DNA of 64,000 nucleotides from Actibacterium ureilyticum (GCF_002285435.1 NZ_NSBT01000024.1:1-64000); one strand, 5' to 3'. Positions 28,830-38,278 are shown, numbered from the stretch's first letter. Made by a program: numbers and translations. The notes: a model not told the origin generated them from the sequence alone.

Positions 28830-29938
28830 TTGATCCTCATTTTCTCCGGATTGAATGTCATTTCAATATCACGCCAGCGGCTGAACTTCTCTTTCGGCAG
28901 ATTATAGCCACGTGCGCCGCAGCGGATGATCGCGCGGCGGGCAGATTCGAAGGTCTGGCGCGCCGCCGCGTCCGATCCGCCGGAATGCGAGGCCAGCCGG
29001 ATCGTGTCGGTGCGCGGCGTGCCGTCCTCGTTCATCGCCAGGGTCACGACCACCGTGGTCGCCAGCGCATCGGAACTGAGCGAGCCGACGTTCCAGCATT
29101 GCCCCACGGCCACGCGCAGCGCGTCCTTTTCGCCCGCGGTCAGCGGCGGGCCGGTGGGCGCGCTGCCCGTGCCGCCGGTCTCGCTGCCGCCCAACGCCTC
29201 GGCCAGCGCATCGTCGATGGCGGCGGTCTGTTGTTCCTGCGGCTCGGCGGCGGGTGCCGGGGTTTCGGCCGGTGCTTCGGTCGGGGCCTCGGCCACCGGT
29301 GCCGGGCGCGGACGCGCGGGGCGCGAGGTCGGCCGGATCGAGCGCGGCGGGGCCAGACCCGCTTCGCGGGTTTCCTCGGCCTCGGTCACGATCTCGGTCG
29401 TGGCTTCCTCGGGCGCGGTGGTTTCCTGTTCGGGCTGGGCCGCTTCGGCCTCGGGCGTGGGTTCGGGGGCCTGCGTGACCTCTTCGCTGGGGGTGGCGTC
29501 GGGCGGGGGCGGCGGCGCGGGCGTGGGGGCCACGCGCGGCGCGGGCCGCGGGGCGGCCACATCGGCGATGGGGCTCTCGTTTTCCTGTTCCGCCGGCGGG
29601 GTCGGCGGCAGCGGCGGCGCCTCGACCACGGGCGCTTCGGGTTCGGGCTCGGGGGCCGGTTCGGGTTCCGGGGCGGGCGCGGGTTCCGGCTCGGGCGCAG
29701 GCTCCGGTTCCGGGGCGGGCGCGGGTTCGGGTTCCGCCGCGGGCGCCGGAGCCTCGGACGGGGTATCGGCGCGCGGCGCGGCGGCGGGCGCGGTCAGGGC
29801 GGCGAATTCCTCGCCCGAGATGATCGACACCTCGGCCACCTCGAACGGTTCGGGCGCGCGCTGGAACAGACCGCCCAGCAACGCCCAGCCGATCAGCCCA
29901 AGATGCATCGCGCCAGAGATATAGGTGCCCGTTTTCAT
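28826..29938 (-). CDS. tolA: Tol-Pal envelope protein TolA
   Basis: A 370-residue bridge between the inner-membrane TolQR motor and Pal/TolB. A single membrane helix lies at about 8-26. The middle (about 55-245) is dominated by Pro, Glu and Ala, including EPEPAP-type repeats (about 69-101), instead of the Ala/Lys-rich helix of enteric TolA. The C-terminal domain (about 262-365) has VGQCWNVG and the paired cysteine in [10 protein letters not shown], as in TolA domain III. The position between tolR and tolB supports the call. Confidence 0.9.
   Translation of the reverse strand: MKTGTYISGAMHLGLIGWALLGGLFQRAPEPFEVAEVSIISGEEFAALTAPAAAPRADTPSEAPAPAAEPEPAPAPEPEPAPEPEPAPAPEPEPAPEPEPEAPVVEAPPLPPTPPAEQENESPIADVAAPRPAPRVAPTPAPPPPPDATPSEEVTQAPEPTPEAEAAQPEQETTAPEEATTEIVTEAEETREAGLAPPRSIRPTSRPARPRPAPVAEAPTEAPAETPAPAAEPQEQQTAAIDDALAEALGGSETGGTGSAPTGPPLTAGEKDALRVAVGQCWNVGSLSSDALATTVVVTLAMNEDGTPRTDTIRLASHSGGSDAAARQTFESARRAIIRCGARGYNLPKEKFSRWRDIEMTFNPEKMRIK
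29635..29745. repeat. short tandem repeats coding the Pro/Glu linker of TolA
   Basis: The DNA repeats short units of the type GGTTCCGGC/GGCTCGGGG, encoding alternating Glu-Pro and Ala-Pro in TolA. It is a likely site of length change between strains by slippage. Confidence 0.7.
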
Positions 29939-29950
29939 CAGGCCTTCCTG

Positions 29951-30427
29951 TCAGCCCTCGTCGGGGCCATCAAAGCGCGGCCCTCCGGTATCGGTCACCA
30001 GACCGATATTGCGGAAGCCCGCCGCGTTCAGCGCGCCCATGACCTGTACCACGCGGGCATAGGGGATCGCACCATCGGCCCGCAGGAACACCTTGTCGCT
30101 GTCCCGCTCGGCGGCAATTGCCTGCAACTTGGGGATCAGATCGGCCTCGGGCGTTTCGGTCGTCTGCAGCATGATCTGGCCATCGGCGGTCAGGGTGATG
30201 GTCAGCGGTTCCTCCTGCTCGCCGGGCAGCGGATCGGCCGCGGTTTCCGGCAGCTCGACCGGGACCCCCACGGTCAGAAGCGGGGCGGCCACCATGAAGA
30301 TGATCAGCAGCACCAGCATCACGTCCACAAAGGGCGTGACGTTGATTTCCGACATCGCCGCCGACCGGCCCCGGCGCCGTCCGCGCCGCTTGCCGCCGGA
30401 TTTGCCCTGAATGACGCCCGCGCCCAT
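29951..30427 (-). CDS. tolR: Tol-Pal motor protein TolR
   Basis: A 158-residue ExbD/TolR protein. A basic N-terminus rich in Arg and Lys precedes MSEINVTPFVDVMLVLLIIFMV, read in two parts, whose Asp is the proton-carrying residue; the periplasmic domain ends in RADGAIPYARVVQVMG. It starts three bases after tolQ stops. Confidence 0.95.
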   Translation of the reverse strand: MGAGVIQGKSGGKRRGRRRGRSAAMSEINVTPFVDVMLVLLIIFMVAAPLLTVGVPVELPETAADPLPGEQEEPLTITLTADGQIMLQTTETPEADLIPKLQAIAAERDSDKVFLRADGAIPYARVVQVMGALNAAGFRNIGLVTDTGGPRFDGPDEG

Positions 30428-30430
30428 CGC

Positions 30431-31126
30431 TCAGGCGTCCAGCTGGCGCGACAGGATGGTGGAAAACTCGTCGGCAAAGGCCTCGTACCCGCCCAGGATC
30501 CGATCGCTGTCAGCCGACAGCTTGTTATAGGCGATGACCGCCGGAATCGCCGCCAACAGGCCCAGGCCGGTTGCCAACAGCGCCTCGGCAATGCCCGGCG
30601 CCACAACGGCCAGGTTGGTGCTTTGCTGCTGCGCGATTTCGATAAACGCGTGCATGATGCCCCAGACGGTCCCGAACAGACCCACGAAGGGCGCGGTCGA
30701 GCCCACGGTCGCCAGGAACGGCAAACCGCCCGTCAGACCGTCGCTTTCCTTGGCGATCGCCACATCCATCGACCGGTCGATGCGCGGCGCGGCGCCGGGG
30801 ATCAGCCCGCCATCCTGACGGTGGCTGCGGCGCCATTCGGCCATACCGGCGGCAAAGATTTTCTGTGCCGCGCCAGAGGGTTCCGGCCCGATCTTTTCAT
30901 AAAGCTCGTCCAGCGGCTTGCCCGACCAGAAGGCGCGGTCGAACACCTCGGCCTCTTGCCGGGCGCGGCGATAGATCAGGTGCTTCTGGATGATGATCGC
31001 CCAGCTCCAGAACGAGGCCAGAAGAAGCAGGATCATCACGAGTTTGACGGTCAGGGTTGCACGCGCGAAAAGGGCGAGCATGGAGAAATCAATCTCCTGC
31101 GCCATCGCAAGGGTTTCGGTTTCCAT
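30431..31126 (-). CDS. tolQ: Tol-Pal motor protein TolQ
   Basis: A 231-residue MotA/TolQ/ExbB protein with three membrane helices (about 20-40, 135-160 and 170-195). Family segments FVGLFGTVWGIMHAF and APGIAEALLATGLGLLAAIPAV are present. ATG at 31126 is preferred; a GTG at 31150 in frame has no ribosome site. TolQ and TolR use the proton gradient to energise TolA. Confidence 0.95.
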   Translation of the reverse strand: METETLAMAQEIDFSMLALFARATLTVKLVMILLLLASFWSWAIIIQKHLIYRRARQEAEVFDRAFWSGKPLDELYEKIGPEPSGAAQKIFAAGMAEWRRSHRQDGGLIPGAAPRIDRSMDVAIAKESDGLTGGLPFLATVGSTAPFVGLFGTVWGIMHAFIEIAQQQSTNLAVVAPGIAEALLATGLGLLAAIPAVIAYNKLSADSDRILGGYEAFADEFSTILSRQLDA

Positions 31127-31231
31127 CTGTACTGCTCGTTGTTGGGCCACGTTTTGCGGCTTTAGTTAGGGAGCAGCTTACAGGGTTTGAAGGGGAATTG
31201 CCAATGAAACAAAACGCCCGCGCAATCACGC

Positions 31232-31624
31232 TTATGCGTCGTGCAGCTTTCGGCGGATGTCTGCCGGCAACCGCGCCGCCCGGCCCGCATCGTTGATCAC
31301 CACCACGGTGACCGAGGCGGTGAACAAAACCGCATCCCCACGCAAAACGCGCTGGTCCATCACGAATTGCGCGCCCTTGATGGGGCCCATCACGGTTTCG
31401 ACGGTCAGCAGATCGTCGAACTTCGCGGGCCGCAGATAATCCGCCTCGACCCGGCGCACGGCAAAGACATAGCCCGCAGCCTTGAGCGCATTCTGGTCGA
31501 TCCCCATCTCGCGCACCCATTCGCTGCGCCCGCGTTCGATGAATTTCAGGTAATTGGCGTAATAGACGATCCCCGCAAGATCGGTGTCTTCGTAGTAAAC
31601 GCGGATGGGAAGGGTGTGGGTCAT
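31232..31624 (-). CDS. ybgC: acyl-CoA thioester hydrolase YbgC of the Tol operon
   Basis: A 130-residue hot-dog-fold thioesterase. The catalytic Asp lies in YYEDTDLAGIVYYANYL (the DxxGxVYxxxY signature, residues about 10-25). It is the usual first gene of tol-pal operons. Its ATG overlaps the stop of the upstream repeat protein by four bases. 105 bases, without a good terminator, lie before tolQ. Confidence 0.95.
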   Translation of the reverse strand: MTHTLPIRVYYEDTDLAGIVYYANYLKFIERGRSEWVREMGIDQNALKAAGYVFAVRRVEADYLRPAKFDDLLTVETVMGPIKGAQFVMDQRVLRGDAVLFTASVTVVVINDAGRAARLPADIRRKLHDA

Positions 31625-33345
31625 GTGCCGCTATCCGTTTTCACAAGGCCAGAGAATCCCGCGACCGCCAGCAACGACAACGCCCAGCCCAGCGCGATCT
31701 GCGCCCAAAGGAAAATCCGCGCCCCCTGCCCCCAGGGCGAGGCCGCGGTTTCATTGGGGATCCAGTATTCCTGCATCTCCAGATGCACGATGGGCAACAG
31801 CGTGTCGGCGGAATAGATCAGTGGGTTGAAGCGGGGATAGGATTGCGCCTCGGCCTGCTGCTCAAAACAGGCGCGCTGGGTTTCGCCCGCGTTGCGCGGT
31901 GCCAGCCTTGCATCCGTGCTTTGGGGGGCATACTCCGGCGCGCAATAGGCCCATTCGGCGCTGCGCAGCACAAACGGATTGTTGGGCTTGATCGCATCCT
32001 CTTGCCCCGCCTTCCAATAGATCGCGCAGCCCATCAGCCAAAAGGCAAACAGCCAGACAAAGGCCAAAAGCGGCTGCCGCCCATAGCGCACGGTCCAGCC
32101 CAAAACGGTATCCCAAACCCCGTACCAGGCGGCATCCTCGTACAAAGCGTCTTTGCGCATCCGTTCGCGACGCGCCGCGCGCTGACGCTTTTCCTTCTCG
32201 ATCAGGATCGTCCGCGCATCCTCGCGATGCCCCATCTCGCGCAGCACCTTGGCGCAGTGCTCCCACGGTTGCGGCCAGAATTCCTGCCCCCATCTGCTTT
32301 CCTCCTGAAGCGAAAGCCAGCGGGTGCGGCTGGGGGCATCCACCGGTGTGCCCGTGCCCACAAAGGCGCCATAGCGGCAGCGATTTAAGAGAAGGTCGCC
32401 TTGTTTCTGTGGCCAGGATTTTGGATCGTCGCTGATCTGGCCGATCACCGCGCCACTCAAGCCAAAGGTGCCCTGCAGACGCGCGCCCCCTCGCAGGAAC
32501 ACTGTGCCATTGATGCGCGCCGAATCCAAACTCAGCGCCCGACCGTCGGTTCTCGCTGTGAACCGGGCACCGTTACACCCAAGGTCTCCGCCGATCTGCG
32601 CGCCGATAAAGCGCATTTCCCCCTCGGCAATAGCCCCCCGCAGAAACACAGTCCCTTTGGTGTTTAACCGATCCGCAGACAGCACAGCGCCGCTTTTCCC
32701 CGCCGTCAGCCGCACATTTTCGCAATTGAGATCCCCACCCAGCGTCGCGCCCAGCAGGCGCAACGCGCCCGTGGCCACCACACCCTGCAGGAACACTCCC
32801 CCTTTGGCGTCCAAACCATCTGCAAACAGCGCATCGCCGCTTTCCCCCGCCCTCAGGTGCGCATTGAGGCAAGAGAGATCCCCGCCCAGTGTAGCACGCG
32901 ACAGCAACAGCTCCTCCGTCACCTCACATTCGCGCAACATCACGCAGCCCCGGGCAGACAGGCGATCTCCATGGAACCCCGGCAAGGCACTACCTTGCAA
33001 ACTCACGGTATCCAGCATCGCAGAGCGCAGGATCGGGGCCGCATCGAACCGGCAATTGATCAAGAGAATGTCGCGCGGTATGCGGGCGCCTTCCAGATCC
33101 AGCTGCCCGGTGATCCGCGCGCCCTCCAACCAAACACCGTTTTCCGGCACTGGCCCGGGCAGCGCGTCGCAGCCGCCCAGGATCAGATAGCGCAGGAATT
33201 CGGCACGCACCTGCCGGTCTTCGCCCGCCCCTGGGCCGGGGCGTTTGCCATCGCCGATAGAAACGCCCTGCCCCAAATGCAGGGTGTCGCGCAATTGACG
33301 CCCTGCCGCGGTCAGGCGGCCGAACTCTTTCAGCGTGCGCTTCAT
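31621..33345 (-). CDS. repeat-rich membrane protein coupled to the Tol operon
   Basis: A 574-residue protein I cannot name. Residues about 70-305 are a predicted right-handed beta-helix built of short hydrophobic rungs. Three copies of a 49-residue unit begin GGDLxC at about 155, 204 and 253, each followed by an FLxG rung. A basic helical segment (about 355-400, WEHCAKVLREMGHREDARTI) leads to membrane helices at about 425-444 and 544-565, with a Cys-containing loop between them. There is no signal peptide, so the beta-helix is probably cytoplasmic. Both ends overlap neighbouring genes by four bases. It resembles pentapeptide-repeat proteins only loosely. Confidence 0.7.
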   Translation of the reverse strand: MKRTLKEFGRLTAAGRQLRDTLHLGQGVSIGDGKRPGPGAGEDRQVRAEFLRYLILGGCDALPGPVPENGVWLEGARITGQLDLEGARIPRDILLINCRFDAAPILRSAMLDTVSLQGSALPGFHGDRLSARGCVMLRECEVTEELLLSRATLGGDLSCLNAHLRAGESGDALFADGLDAKGGVFLQGVVATGALRLLGATLGGDLNCENVRLTAGKSGAVLSADRLNTKGTVFLRGAIAEGEMRFIGAQIGGDLGCNGARFTARTDGRALSLDSARINGTVFLRGGARLQGTFGLSGAVIGQISDDPKSWPQKQGDLLLNRCRYGAFVGTGTPVDAPSRTRWLSLQEESRWGQEFWPQPWEHCAKVLREMGHREDARTILIEKEKRQRAARRERMRKDALYEDAAWYGVWDTVLGWTVRYGRQPLLAFVWLFAFWLMGCAIYWKAGQEDAIKPNNPFVLRSAEWAYCAPEYAPQSTDARLAPRNAGETQRACFEQQAEAQSYPRFNPLIYSADTLLPIVHLEMQEYWIPNETAASPWGQGARIFLWAQIALGWALSLLAVAGFSGLVKTDSGT

Positions 33346-33977
33346 CCCGCCCCCAGCCGCGCCGCCAACCGCAGCGCGTGGCTGGGATCCTGTGCCACGG
33401 GCGGCATGACGGGATCATAGCTGGCGCGGATCACACCGGCGATTTCGGGGCGCAGGACGGTGGTGCCGTCCGGCAGGCGCGCGAGCGGGCTTTGCCGGGC
33501 GAACGCCTGATCGCCCCACAACAGGATCACCTGCACCATCTGGCCCAGCGCCAGATCCTCGGCCGGCATCGCCGCCAGCGCCTTATCCACCCGCAAAAAG
33601 ACGAATGCTGCCTTGATCGCGCCGGTCTCGTCGAAGCGGAAGAACCGATACTGGTTGGCGTCCTGCGCCTGCAACCGGGCGACCAGCGGGGCCAGATCGG
33701 GCACCAGCTTGTCCAGGTCGGGCGTCGCCAGCAGCTCGGCCCAGTCGCGGAAGAAGAAGAACATAAGGTTCGCGCCAAGCTCGGGGTCGGTCTCGGCCAT
33801 CTTGTGGCCCGCCAGCGCCACCACAGCCTCGCACGCGCCCTTGACCACGGGCAAGGTCTCGTCCGTCACGCCGAAAACGATCGGCACGATGGGCCGCCCC
33901 CAGCGCGCGCACAGATAGCTGCCATCGGCACGGGTGAACAGGGGTTCGATCTGGTCGGGTGTCAACGCATCGCTCAT
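33342..33977 (-). CDS. conserved-looking cytosolic protein of unknown function
   Basis: A 211-residue soluble protein without signal peptide or membrane helix. Features are an N-terminal DGSYLCARWGRPIVPIVFGV, a central FFFFRDWAELL and a C-terminal RPEIAGVIRASYDPVMPPVA. I recognise no enzyme motif. It overlaps the repeat-rich membrane protein gene by four bases and so is first in the run leading to ybgC and the tol genes. Codon use is like its neighbours. Confidence 0.65.
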   Translation of the reverse strand: MSDALTPDQIEPLFTRADGSYLCARWGRPIVPIVFGVTDETLPVVKGACEAVVALAGHKMAETDPELGANLMFFFFRDWAELLATPDLDKLVPDLAPLVARLQAQDANQYRFFRFDETGAIKAAFVFLRVDKALAAMPAEDLALGQMVQVILLWGDQAFARQSPLARLPDGTTVLRPEIAGVIRASYDPVMPPVAQDPSHALRLAARLGAG

Positions 33978-34008
33978 GGCCTTTCCCCTATCAGACCGGG
34001 ATGCAGGG

Positions 34009-34911
34009 TCAACGCCCGTTGCCGCGCATCAGGATGTAAAGCCCCGACAGCACGATCAGCCCGCAGCCCAGCAGCATCGTCATGTCGATCCGTTCGTTGA
34101 ACATGGTCAACCCGATGGCCAGCCCAAAGATCAACCGGCTGTAGCGGAAGGGGGTGACGGCCGACACCTCGCCCGTGCGCATGGCCCGCATCAGCCCGCC
34201 ATAGGCGAAGACGCCGAACGCAACAGCGCCCGCCATGCAGGCCCAGGCGGTCGGCGCGGGCCACAGGAACGCCTGCCCCTCCCACAGCGCATAGATCGCG
34301 CCCGCCAAGACGATGGCCCAGAAGCCATAAAACCCCAGCGCCGCCGTGCTCAGGCTGGCCGGTGCGGCGCGGCTGGCCAGATCGCGCCCGGCAAAGCCCA
34401 GCATCCCCAGCACCGCCAGGATCGACAGGGCCGAGAACGCCTCGGACCCCGGGCGCAGCACCAGCAGCACGCCGATCAGACCCACGCAGATCGCCGACCA
34501 GCGCCGCCAGCCCACCTTTTCGCCAAAGACCAGCGCCGCGCCCGCGACCACCACGACCGGCGTCGCCTGCAGGATCGCCGTGGCCGCCGACAACGGGGTC
34601 AGCGCGATGGCCAGCAGGTAAAAGAGCCGCCCGCCGACCTCGAACACAGCGCGGATGCGCATGGGGCGCGAGACCACCGCCGGGGTAAAGAGCGGGGCGC
34701 CCGAGGCCAGCGCCCACAGGGTAAAGACCGCCACGCCGCCCAGCCCGAACATCACCAGCACCTGCGCCTTGGGCAGGCTGACCGAGGCCGCCTTGAGCAG
34801 CGCATCCTCGACCGCGAAACCGGCCATGGCCAGCACCATCCAGATCGCGCCGGTCAGGTTGTCGCGCGCGCCCGTCATGTCGTCGGCGGTCAGCGTATCC
34901 GGTTTCGTCAT
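34009..34911 (-). CDS. DMT-superfamily (EamA) transporter
   Basis: A 300-residue protein with ten predicted membrane helices in two EamA halves. Typical segments are LLAIALTPLSAATAILQATPVVV in the first half (in parts) and VTPFRYSRLIFGLAIGL in the second. Substrate is unknown; family members export amino acids and metabolites. ATG at 34911 overlaps the stop of the upstream exported-protein gene by four bases, so the two are translationally coupled. Confidence 0.85.
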   Translation of the reverse strand: MTKPDTLTADDMTGARDNLTGAIWMVLAMAGFAVEDALLKAASVSLPKAQVLVMFGLGGVAVFTLWALASGAPLFTPAVVSRPMRIRAVFEVGGRLFYLLAIALTPLSAATAILQATPVVVVAGAALVFGEKVGWRRWSAICVGLIGVLLVLRPGSEAFSALSILAVLGMLGFAGRDLASRAAPASLSTAALGFYGFWAIVLAGAIYALWEGQAFLWPAPTAWACMAGAVAFGVFAYGGLMRAMRTGEVSAVTPFRYSRLIFGLAIGLTMFNERIDMTMLLGCGLIVLSGLYILMRGNGR

Positions 34912-35756
34912 CGCAGCGCCTTCTCGGCGACAAAGGCACCGACGGTGGGGTCGCTCAACACCTGCGGCGCGCCGAAATACCGATGCGCCCCGCCGGCGTG
35001 GAAGATCCCCGCCACCGCCGCGCCGTCGCTGATCCGCAGCCCCCAGAACCCGGCCTGCGCGTTGCATTGATGCGGCATGCAGCCCGCGCCGAACACCCAG
35101 TCGCCCCGAACCTCGGTCCGGTTCGCGACCGAGATCGAAACGCGCAGGTTTTCCAGATCCTCGGCCGTCAGGATGGTGGCGAAACGCGCGCGCTCGCCAG
35201 GGTCCTGGAACAGCGCGGCGGGGGCTTGCCCGATCCAGCGGGTCACATCAGTGCCCGCTCCAGCGGGGGCCGCCGTGTTGGGCGCGGCGGCCAGCGTTTC
35301 CTCGGTGATTTGCGCGCCATCAAAGGTAAACCGCCGTGCCGCCACGTTCAGGTCGGGATCGTTCAGCACCAGCGTGAAGCGCCCCGGCACCAGCTGCGCA
35401 TCCGCGATCCGGCCCAGGCAATCGCCGAAGGGCTCTGATCGGTTCAAACGCCCCTGCTCGATCCGCAGCACCAGATACGACACCGGGCACATGTTCCCGC
35501 TGTGCATGGTTTGCACCAGCACCCAGTTCGCGGTTTCGCCCGGCGCGATGAACGCCCCGCGAATGGTGATCCAGCGGTTTTCATGCAGCGGCTGCGTATA
35601 CCCCTCAAGATAAAGCCGCGACACGCCCTGCTGCGGGGTTTCGACCACGCTCAGCAGACCGAAATGAGTCTGAACCTGCGGATATTCGCCCAGCGTCAGC
35701 GATTGCGCCCGCGCCAGTGCGGGCAGCATCAGCAAAAGCCATATCAGAAAGCGCAT
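34908..35756 (-). CDS. exported protein with an Ivy-like lysozyme-inhibitor motif
   Basis: A 282-residue protein with a signal peptide (about 1-17, ARA cleavage). The first domain (about 20-155) has two cysteines (C90, C113). After a Pro/Ala linker, the C-terminal part carries CMPHQC at 226-231, then Q234 and a GIF at 250-252. In Ivy, the inhibitor of vertebrate lysozyme, a disulfide-closed CKPHDC loop enters the lysozyme active site and is followed by a similarly spaced Gln and GLF. The resemblance is my reading by eye. Periplasmic location follows from the signal peptide. The downstream transporter overlaps its stop. Confidence 0.65.
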   Translation of the reverse strand: MRFLIWLLLMLPALARAQSLTLGEYPQVQTHFGLLSVVETPQQGVSRLYLEGYTQPLHENRWITIRGAFIAPGETANWVLVQTMHSGNMCPVSYLVLRIEQGRLNRSEPFGDCLGRIADAQLVPGRFTLVLNDPDLNVAARRFTFDGAQITEETLAAAPNTAAPAGAGTDVTRWIGQAPAALFQDPGERARFATILTAEDLENLRVSISVANRTEVRGDWVFGAGCMPHQCNAQAGFWGLRISDGAAVAGIFHAGGAHRYFGAPQVLSDPTVGAFVAEKALR

Positions 35757-35839
35757 GGCATCCCCCCCCCCGGAAACAGCGTTCGCCGCAGCCTAGACCG
35801 CGCCGCCCCGAAGCCCAATCGCGAAATGCGCCGGCCGCG

Positions 35840-36868
35840 TCATTTCCCGAACAGATCGGATTGCCCCGGCGGCCGGGGCATGGGCAGGCCCAGGTGATCC
35901 CAAGCCTTCTGCGCCAGCATTCGCCCGCGCGGGGTGCGCTGGATCAGCCCCTGTTGCAGCAGATAGGGCTCGATCACCTCTTCCAGCGCATCGCGGCTTT
36001 CGCTCAGCGCCGCCGACATGGTTTCGATCCCCACGGGGCCACCGGCGTAGTTTTCGGCAATCATGCTCAGATACCGCCGGTCCGCCCCGTCCAGGCCCAG
36101 GTGATCCACCCCCAGCCGGGTCAGCGCATTGTCGGCCAGCGCGCGGGTGATGTGGCCGTCGCCCTCGACCAGCGCGAAATCCACCACCCGGCGCAGCAGA
36201 CGCCCGGCGATCCGCGGCGTTCCACGGGCGCGCTTGGCGATCTCGCGCGCGCCCTCGGGGTCGGCCGCCACGCCGGTCAGCCGCGCGCCACGGGTCACGA
36301 TCTGGTGCAGCTCGTCCACGGTATAGAATTGCAGCCGCGTCGGGATACCGAACCGGTCGCGCAAGGGCGTCGTCAACAGGCCCAGCCGCGTGGTTGCGCC
36401 GACCAGGGTAAAGGGCTGAAGCTCGATCCGGACGGTGCGCGCGGCGGGTCCTTCGCCAATCACCAGGTCCAGCTCGAAATCCTCCATCGCGGGATACAGG
36501 ACCTCCTCCACCACCGGGTTCAGGCGGTGGATCTCGTCGATGAACAGCACATCGCGCGCTTCCAGGTTGGTCAGGATCGCCGCCAGATCCCCCGCCTTGG
36601 CCAGCACCGGGCCGCTTGTCATGCGGAAATTCACGCCAAGCTCGCGCGCCATGATCTGCGCCAGCGTGGTCTTGCCCAGGCCGGGGGGGCCATGAAACAG
36701 CGCGTGATCCATCGCCTCGCCCCGGCGGCGGGCGCTTTCGATGAAGACCTTCAGGTTCGCCCGCGCCTCGGCCTGACCGATGAAATCGTCCAGCGCCTGG
36801 GGGCGCAAGGCGCGGTCGGCATCCTCGGGGCGAGGCTCGGGGCGCAGGGTGGGATCGGGTTCGCTCAT
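35840..36868 (-). CDS. ruvB: Holliday junction branch-migration helicase RuvB
   Basis: A 342-residue AAA+ motor. Walker A is GPPGLGKT, Walker [11 protein letters not shown], sensor 1 VGATTR, and the C-terminal winged helix includes TPRGR. It drives branch migration with RuvA. It follows ruvA by seven bases. Confidence 0.98.
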   Translation of the reverse strand: MSEPDPTLRPEPRPEDADRALRPQALDDFIGQAEARANLKVFIESARRRGEAMDHALFHGPPGLGKTTLAQIMARELGVNFRMTSGPVLAKAGDLAAILTNLEARDVLFIDEIHRLNPVVEEVLYPAMEDFELDLVIGEGPAARTVRIELQPFTLVGATTRLGLLTTPLRDRFGIPTRLQFYTVDELHQIVTRGARLTGVAADPEGAREIAKRARGTPRIAGRLLRRVVDFALVEGDGHITRALADNALTRLGVDHLGLDGADRRYLSMIAENYAGGPVGIETMSAALSESRDALEEVIEPYLLQQGLIQRTPRGRMLAQKAWDHLGLPMPRPPGQSDLFGK

Positions 36869-36875
36869 CGTCGCC

Positions 36876-37544
36876 CTACCCCTTCGGCGCCAGCAGCTTC
36901 AGCGCGGCCCGGATCAGCCCCGGCGTGTCCAGATCCGCGTCCTGCCCTGCCGCTTCGGCCACGGCGGCGGCGGCCTCGCCCGGGGCATAGCCCAGGTTCG
37001 AAAGCGCCGACAACGCCTCGGACTGGGCCGAGGCCGACGGGCCGGGCGCCCGCGGCTTGGGATCGCGGCGCCCGGCGGGCGGGGCCTCGATGGCCCCGGC
37101 CGGCGGCTCCACCAAGGGGTCCGCCGCGCCCATCGCCATGACGGCAGGGGCCTTGTCCTTCAGCTCGTTCACCACGCGCTGCGCGATCTTGGGGCCGACG
37201 CCGGGGGCGGCCTTGACCGCCGTCGCATCGCCCAGGGCAATCGCGCGGCTCACGCCCTCGGCCCCCAGCGTGCCCAGGATCGCCATCGACGCCTTGGCAC
37301 CGATCCCCTGCACGCTCATCAACAACCGGTGCCATTCCTTTTCCAGCAGGCTGGGAAAGCCGAAAAGCTGCAACAGATCCTCGCGCACCAGCAGGTCGGT
37401 ATAAAGCGCCACCGCCTCGCCCACACCCGGCAGGCCCGCCAGCGTGCGGTCCGACACGTAGACGACATAGCCCACGCCGCCCACGTCGATCAGCACATGG
37501 TCCGACCCGCGATAATCCAGCCGCCCGGCCAGCCGCCCGATCAT
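36876..37544 (-). CDS. ruvA: Holliday junction DNA-binding protein RuvA
   Basis: A 222-residue junction-binding protein: OB domain (1-64, starting [11 protein letters not shown]), tandem helix-hairpin-helix motifs (about 70-140: [14 protein letters not shown] and [18 protein letters not shown]), a Pro/Ala linker and the RuvB-binding domain III (about 175-222). ATG at 37544 overlaps the ruvC stop by four bases. Confidence 0.97.
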   Translation of the reverse strand: MIGRLAGRLDYRGSDHVLIDVGGVGYVVYVSDRTLAGLPGVGEAVALYTDLLVREDLLQLFGFPSLLEKEWHRLLMSVQGIGAKASMAILGTLGAEGVSRAIALGDATAVKAAPGVGPKIAQRVVNELKDKAPAVMAMGAADPLVEPPAGAIEAPPAGRRDPKPRAPGPSASAQSEALSALSNLGYAPGEAAAAVAEAAGQDADLDTPGLIRAALKLLAPKG

Positions 37545-38047
37545 CGTGCCGCCCTTTCCAGCGCCGCCGCGAACCGGTCGGCCGAGCGCGCGTGATGGGC
37601 ATGGCAGAGCGCAATGGCCAGCGCATCGGCGGCGTCCGGGCCCGCCAGATCGACACCCGGCAATTGCAGCCGCACCATGTGGTCGATCTGTTCCTTGCTG
37701 GCATGGCCCACGCCGACGACGGTCTTCTTGACCTTGTTGGGCGCGTATTCCCCAACCTCCAGCCCCGCCTGCGCGGGCACCAGAAGGGCAATCGCCCGCG
37801 CCTGGCCCAGCTTCAGCGTGCCCGAGCCGTCCTTGTTCACGAATGTCTGTTCGACCGCCGCCGTGTCGGGCGCATAGCGGGCCACGATCTCGGTCAGTTG
37901 CTGATGCAGATGCAACAGCCGCTCGGCCAGCGTTCCGGTCATCGAATGGCAAATGCCGTTGGCCACATGGGAAATCCGGGGACCCTGCGCGTCGATCAGA
38001 CCCCAACCCATATTGCGCAAACCGGGGTCCACCCCCAAAACACGCAT
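37541..38047 (-). CDS. ruvC: crossover junction endodeoxyribonuclease RuvC
   Basis: A 168-residue resolvase. Catalytic acids are seen in [14 protein letters not shown] (Asp7), the AAVEQTFV segment (Glu) and [15 protein letters not shown] near the C-terminus. ATG at 38047 starts the conserved fold directly. It leads the ruvC-ruvA-ruvB operon, each gene coupled or nearly so. Confidence 0.97.
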   Translation of the reverse strand: MRVLGVDPGLRNMGWGLIDAQGPRISHVANGICHSMTGTLAERLLHLHQQLTEIVARYAPDTAAVEQTFVNKDGSGTLKLGQARAIALLVPAQAGLEVGEYAPNKVKKTVVGVGHASKEQIDHMVRLQLPGVDLAGPDAADALAIALCHAHHARSADRFAAALERAAR

Positions 38048-38146
38048 GCTCGCCCCTGCTTTTATCGTTCGTTCCTGCGGGATTAGCACGAAAAGGGAAC
38101 ATCGGCCAGAAAGAATGCACATGCGCCTAATTTTGCACCACACCGA

Positions 38147-38176
38147 CAAAATGGCCCGTCTTCGACAGCCATTTTG
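38147..38176. promoter_or_regulatory. perfect nine-base inverted repeat, operator-like
   Basis: CAAAATGGC (38147-38155) and GCCATTTTG (38168-38176) are separated by 12 bases, so the half-site centres are 21 bases (two helical turns) apart. It lies about 100 bases upstream of ruvC and 186 upstream of the DUF1127 gene. The geometry suits a dimeric repressor or activator. Confidence 0.5.
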
Positions 38177-38278
38177 CCGTTTGCGACATTTTCTGTGGCG
38201 CATTTAAGGCATTATTTCAAAGCATTACGAAGTTTTCATGTCATGCATAAACCGCATAAAAGATATGCAATCTGTGCG

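Noticed and set aside
29635-29745. repeats resembling a CRISPR or minisatellite array
   Set aside because: The units are short, imperfect and in frame, encoding the Pro/Glu linker of TolA; there are no spacers.
28985-31165. 726-codon open frame on the plus strand over the tol genes
   Set aside because: It is antisense to tolA, tolR and tolQ, made of Arg/Gly/His repeats, with no domain.
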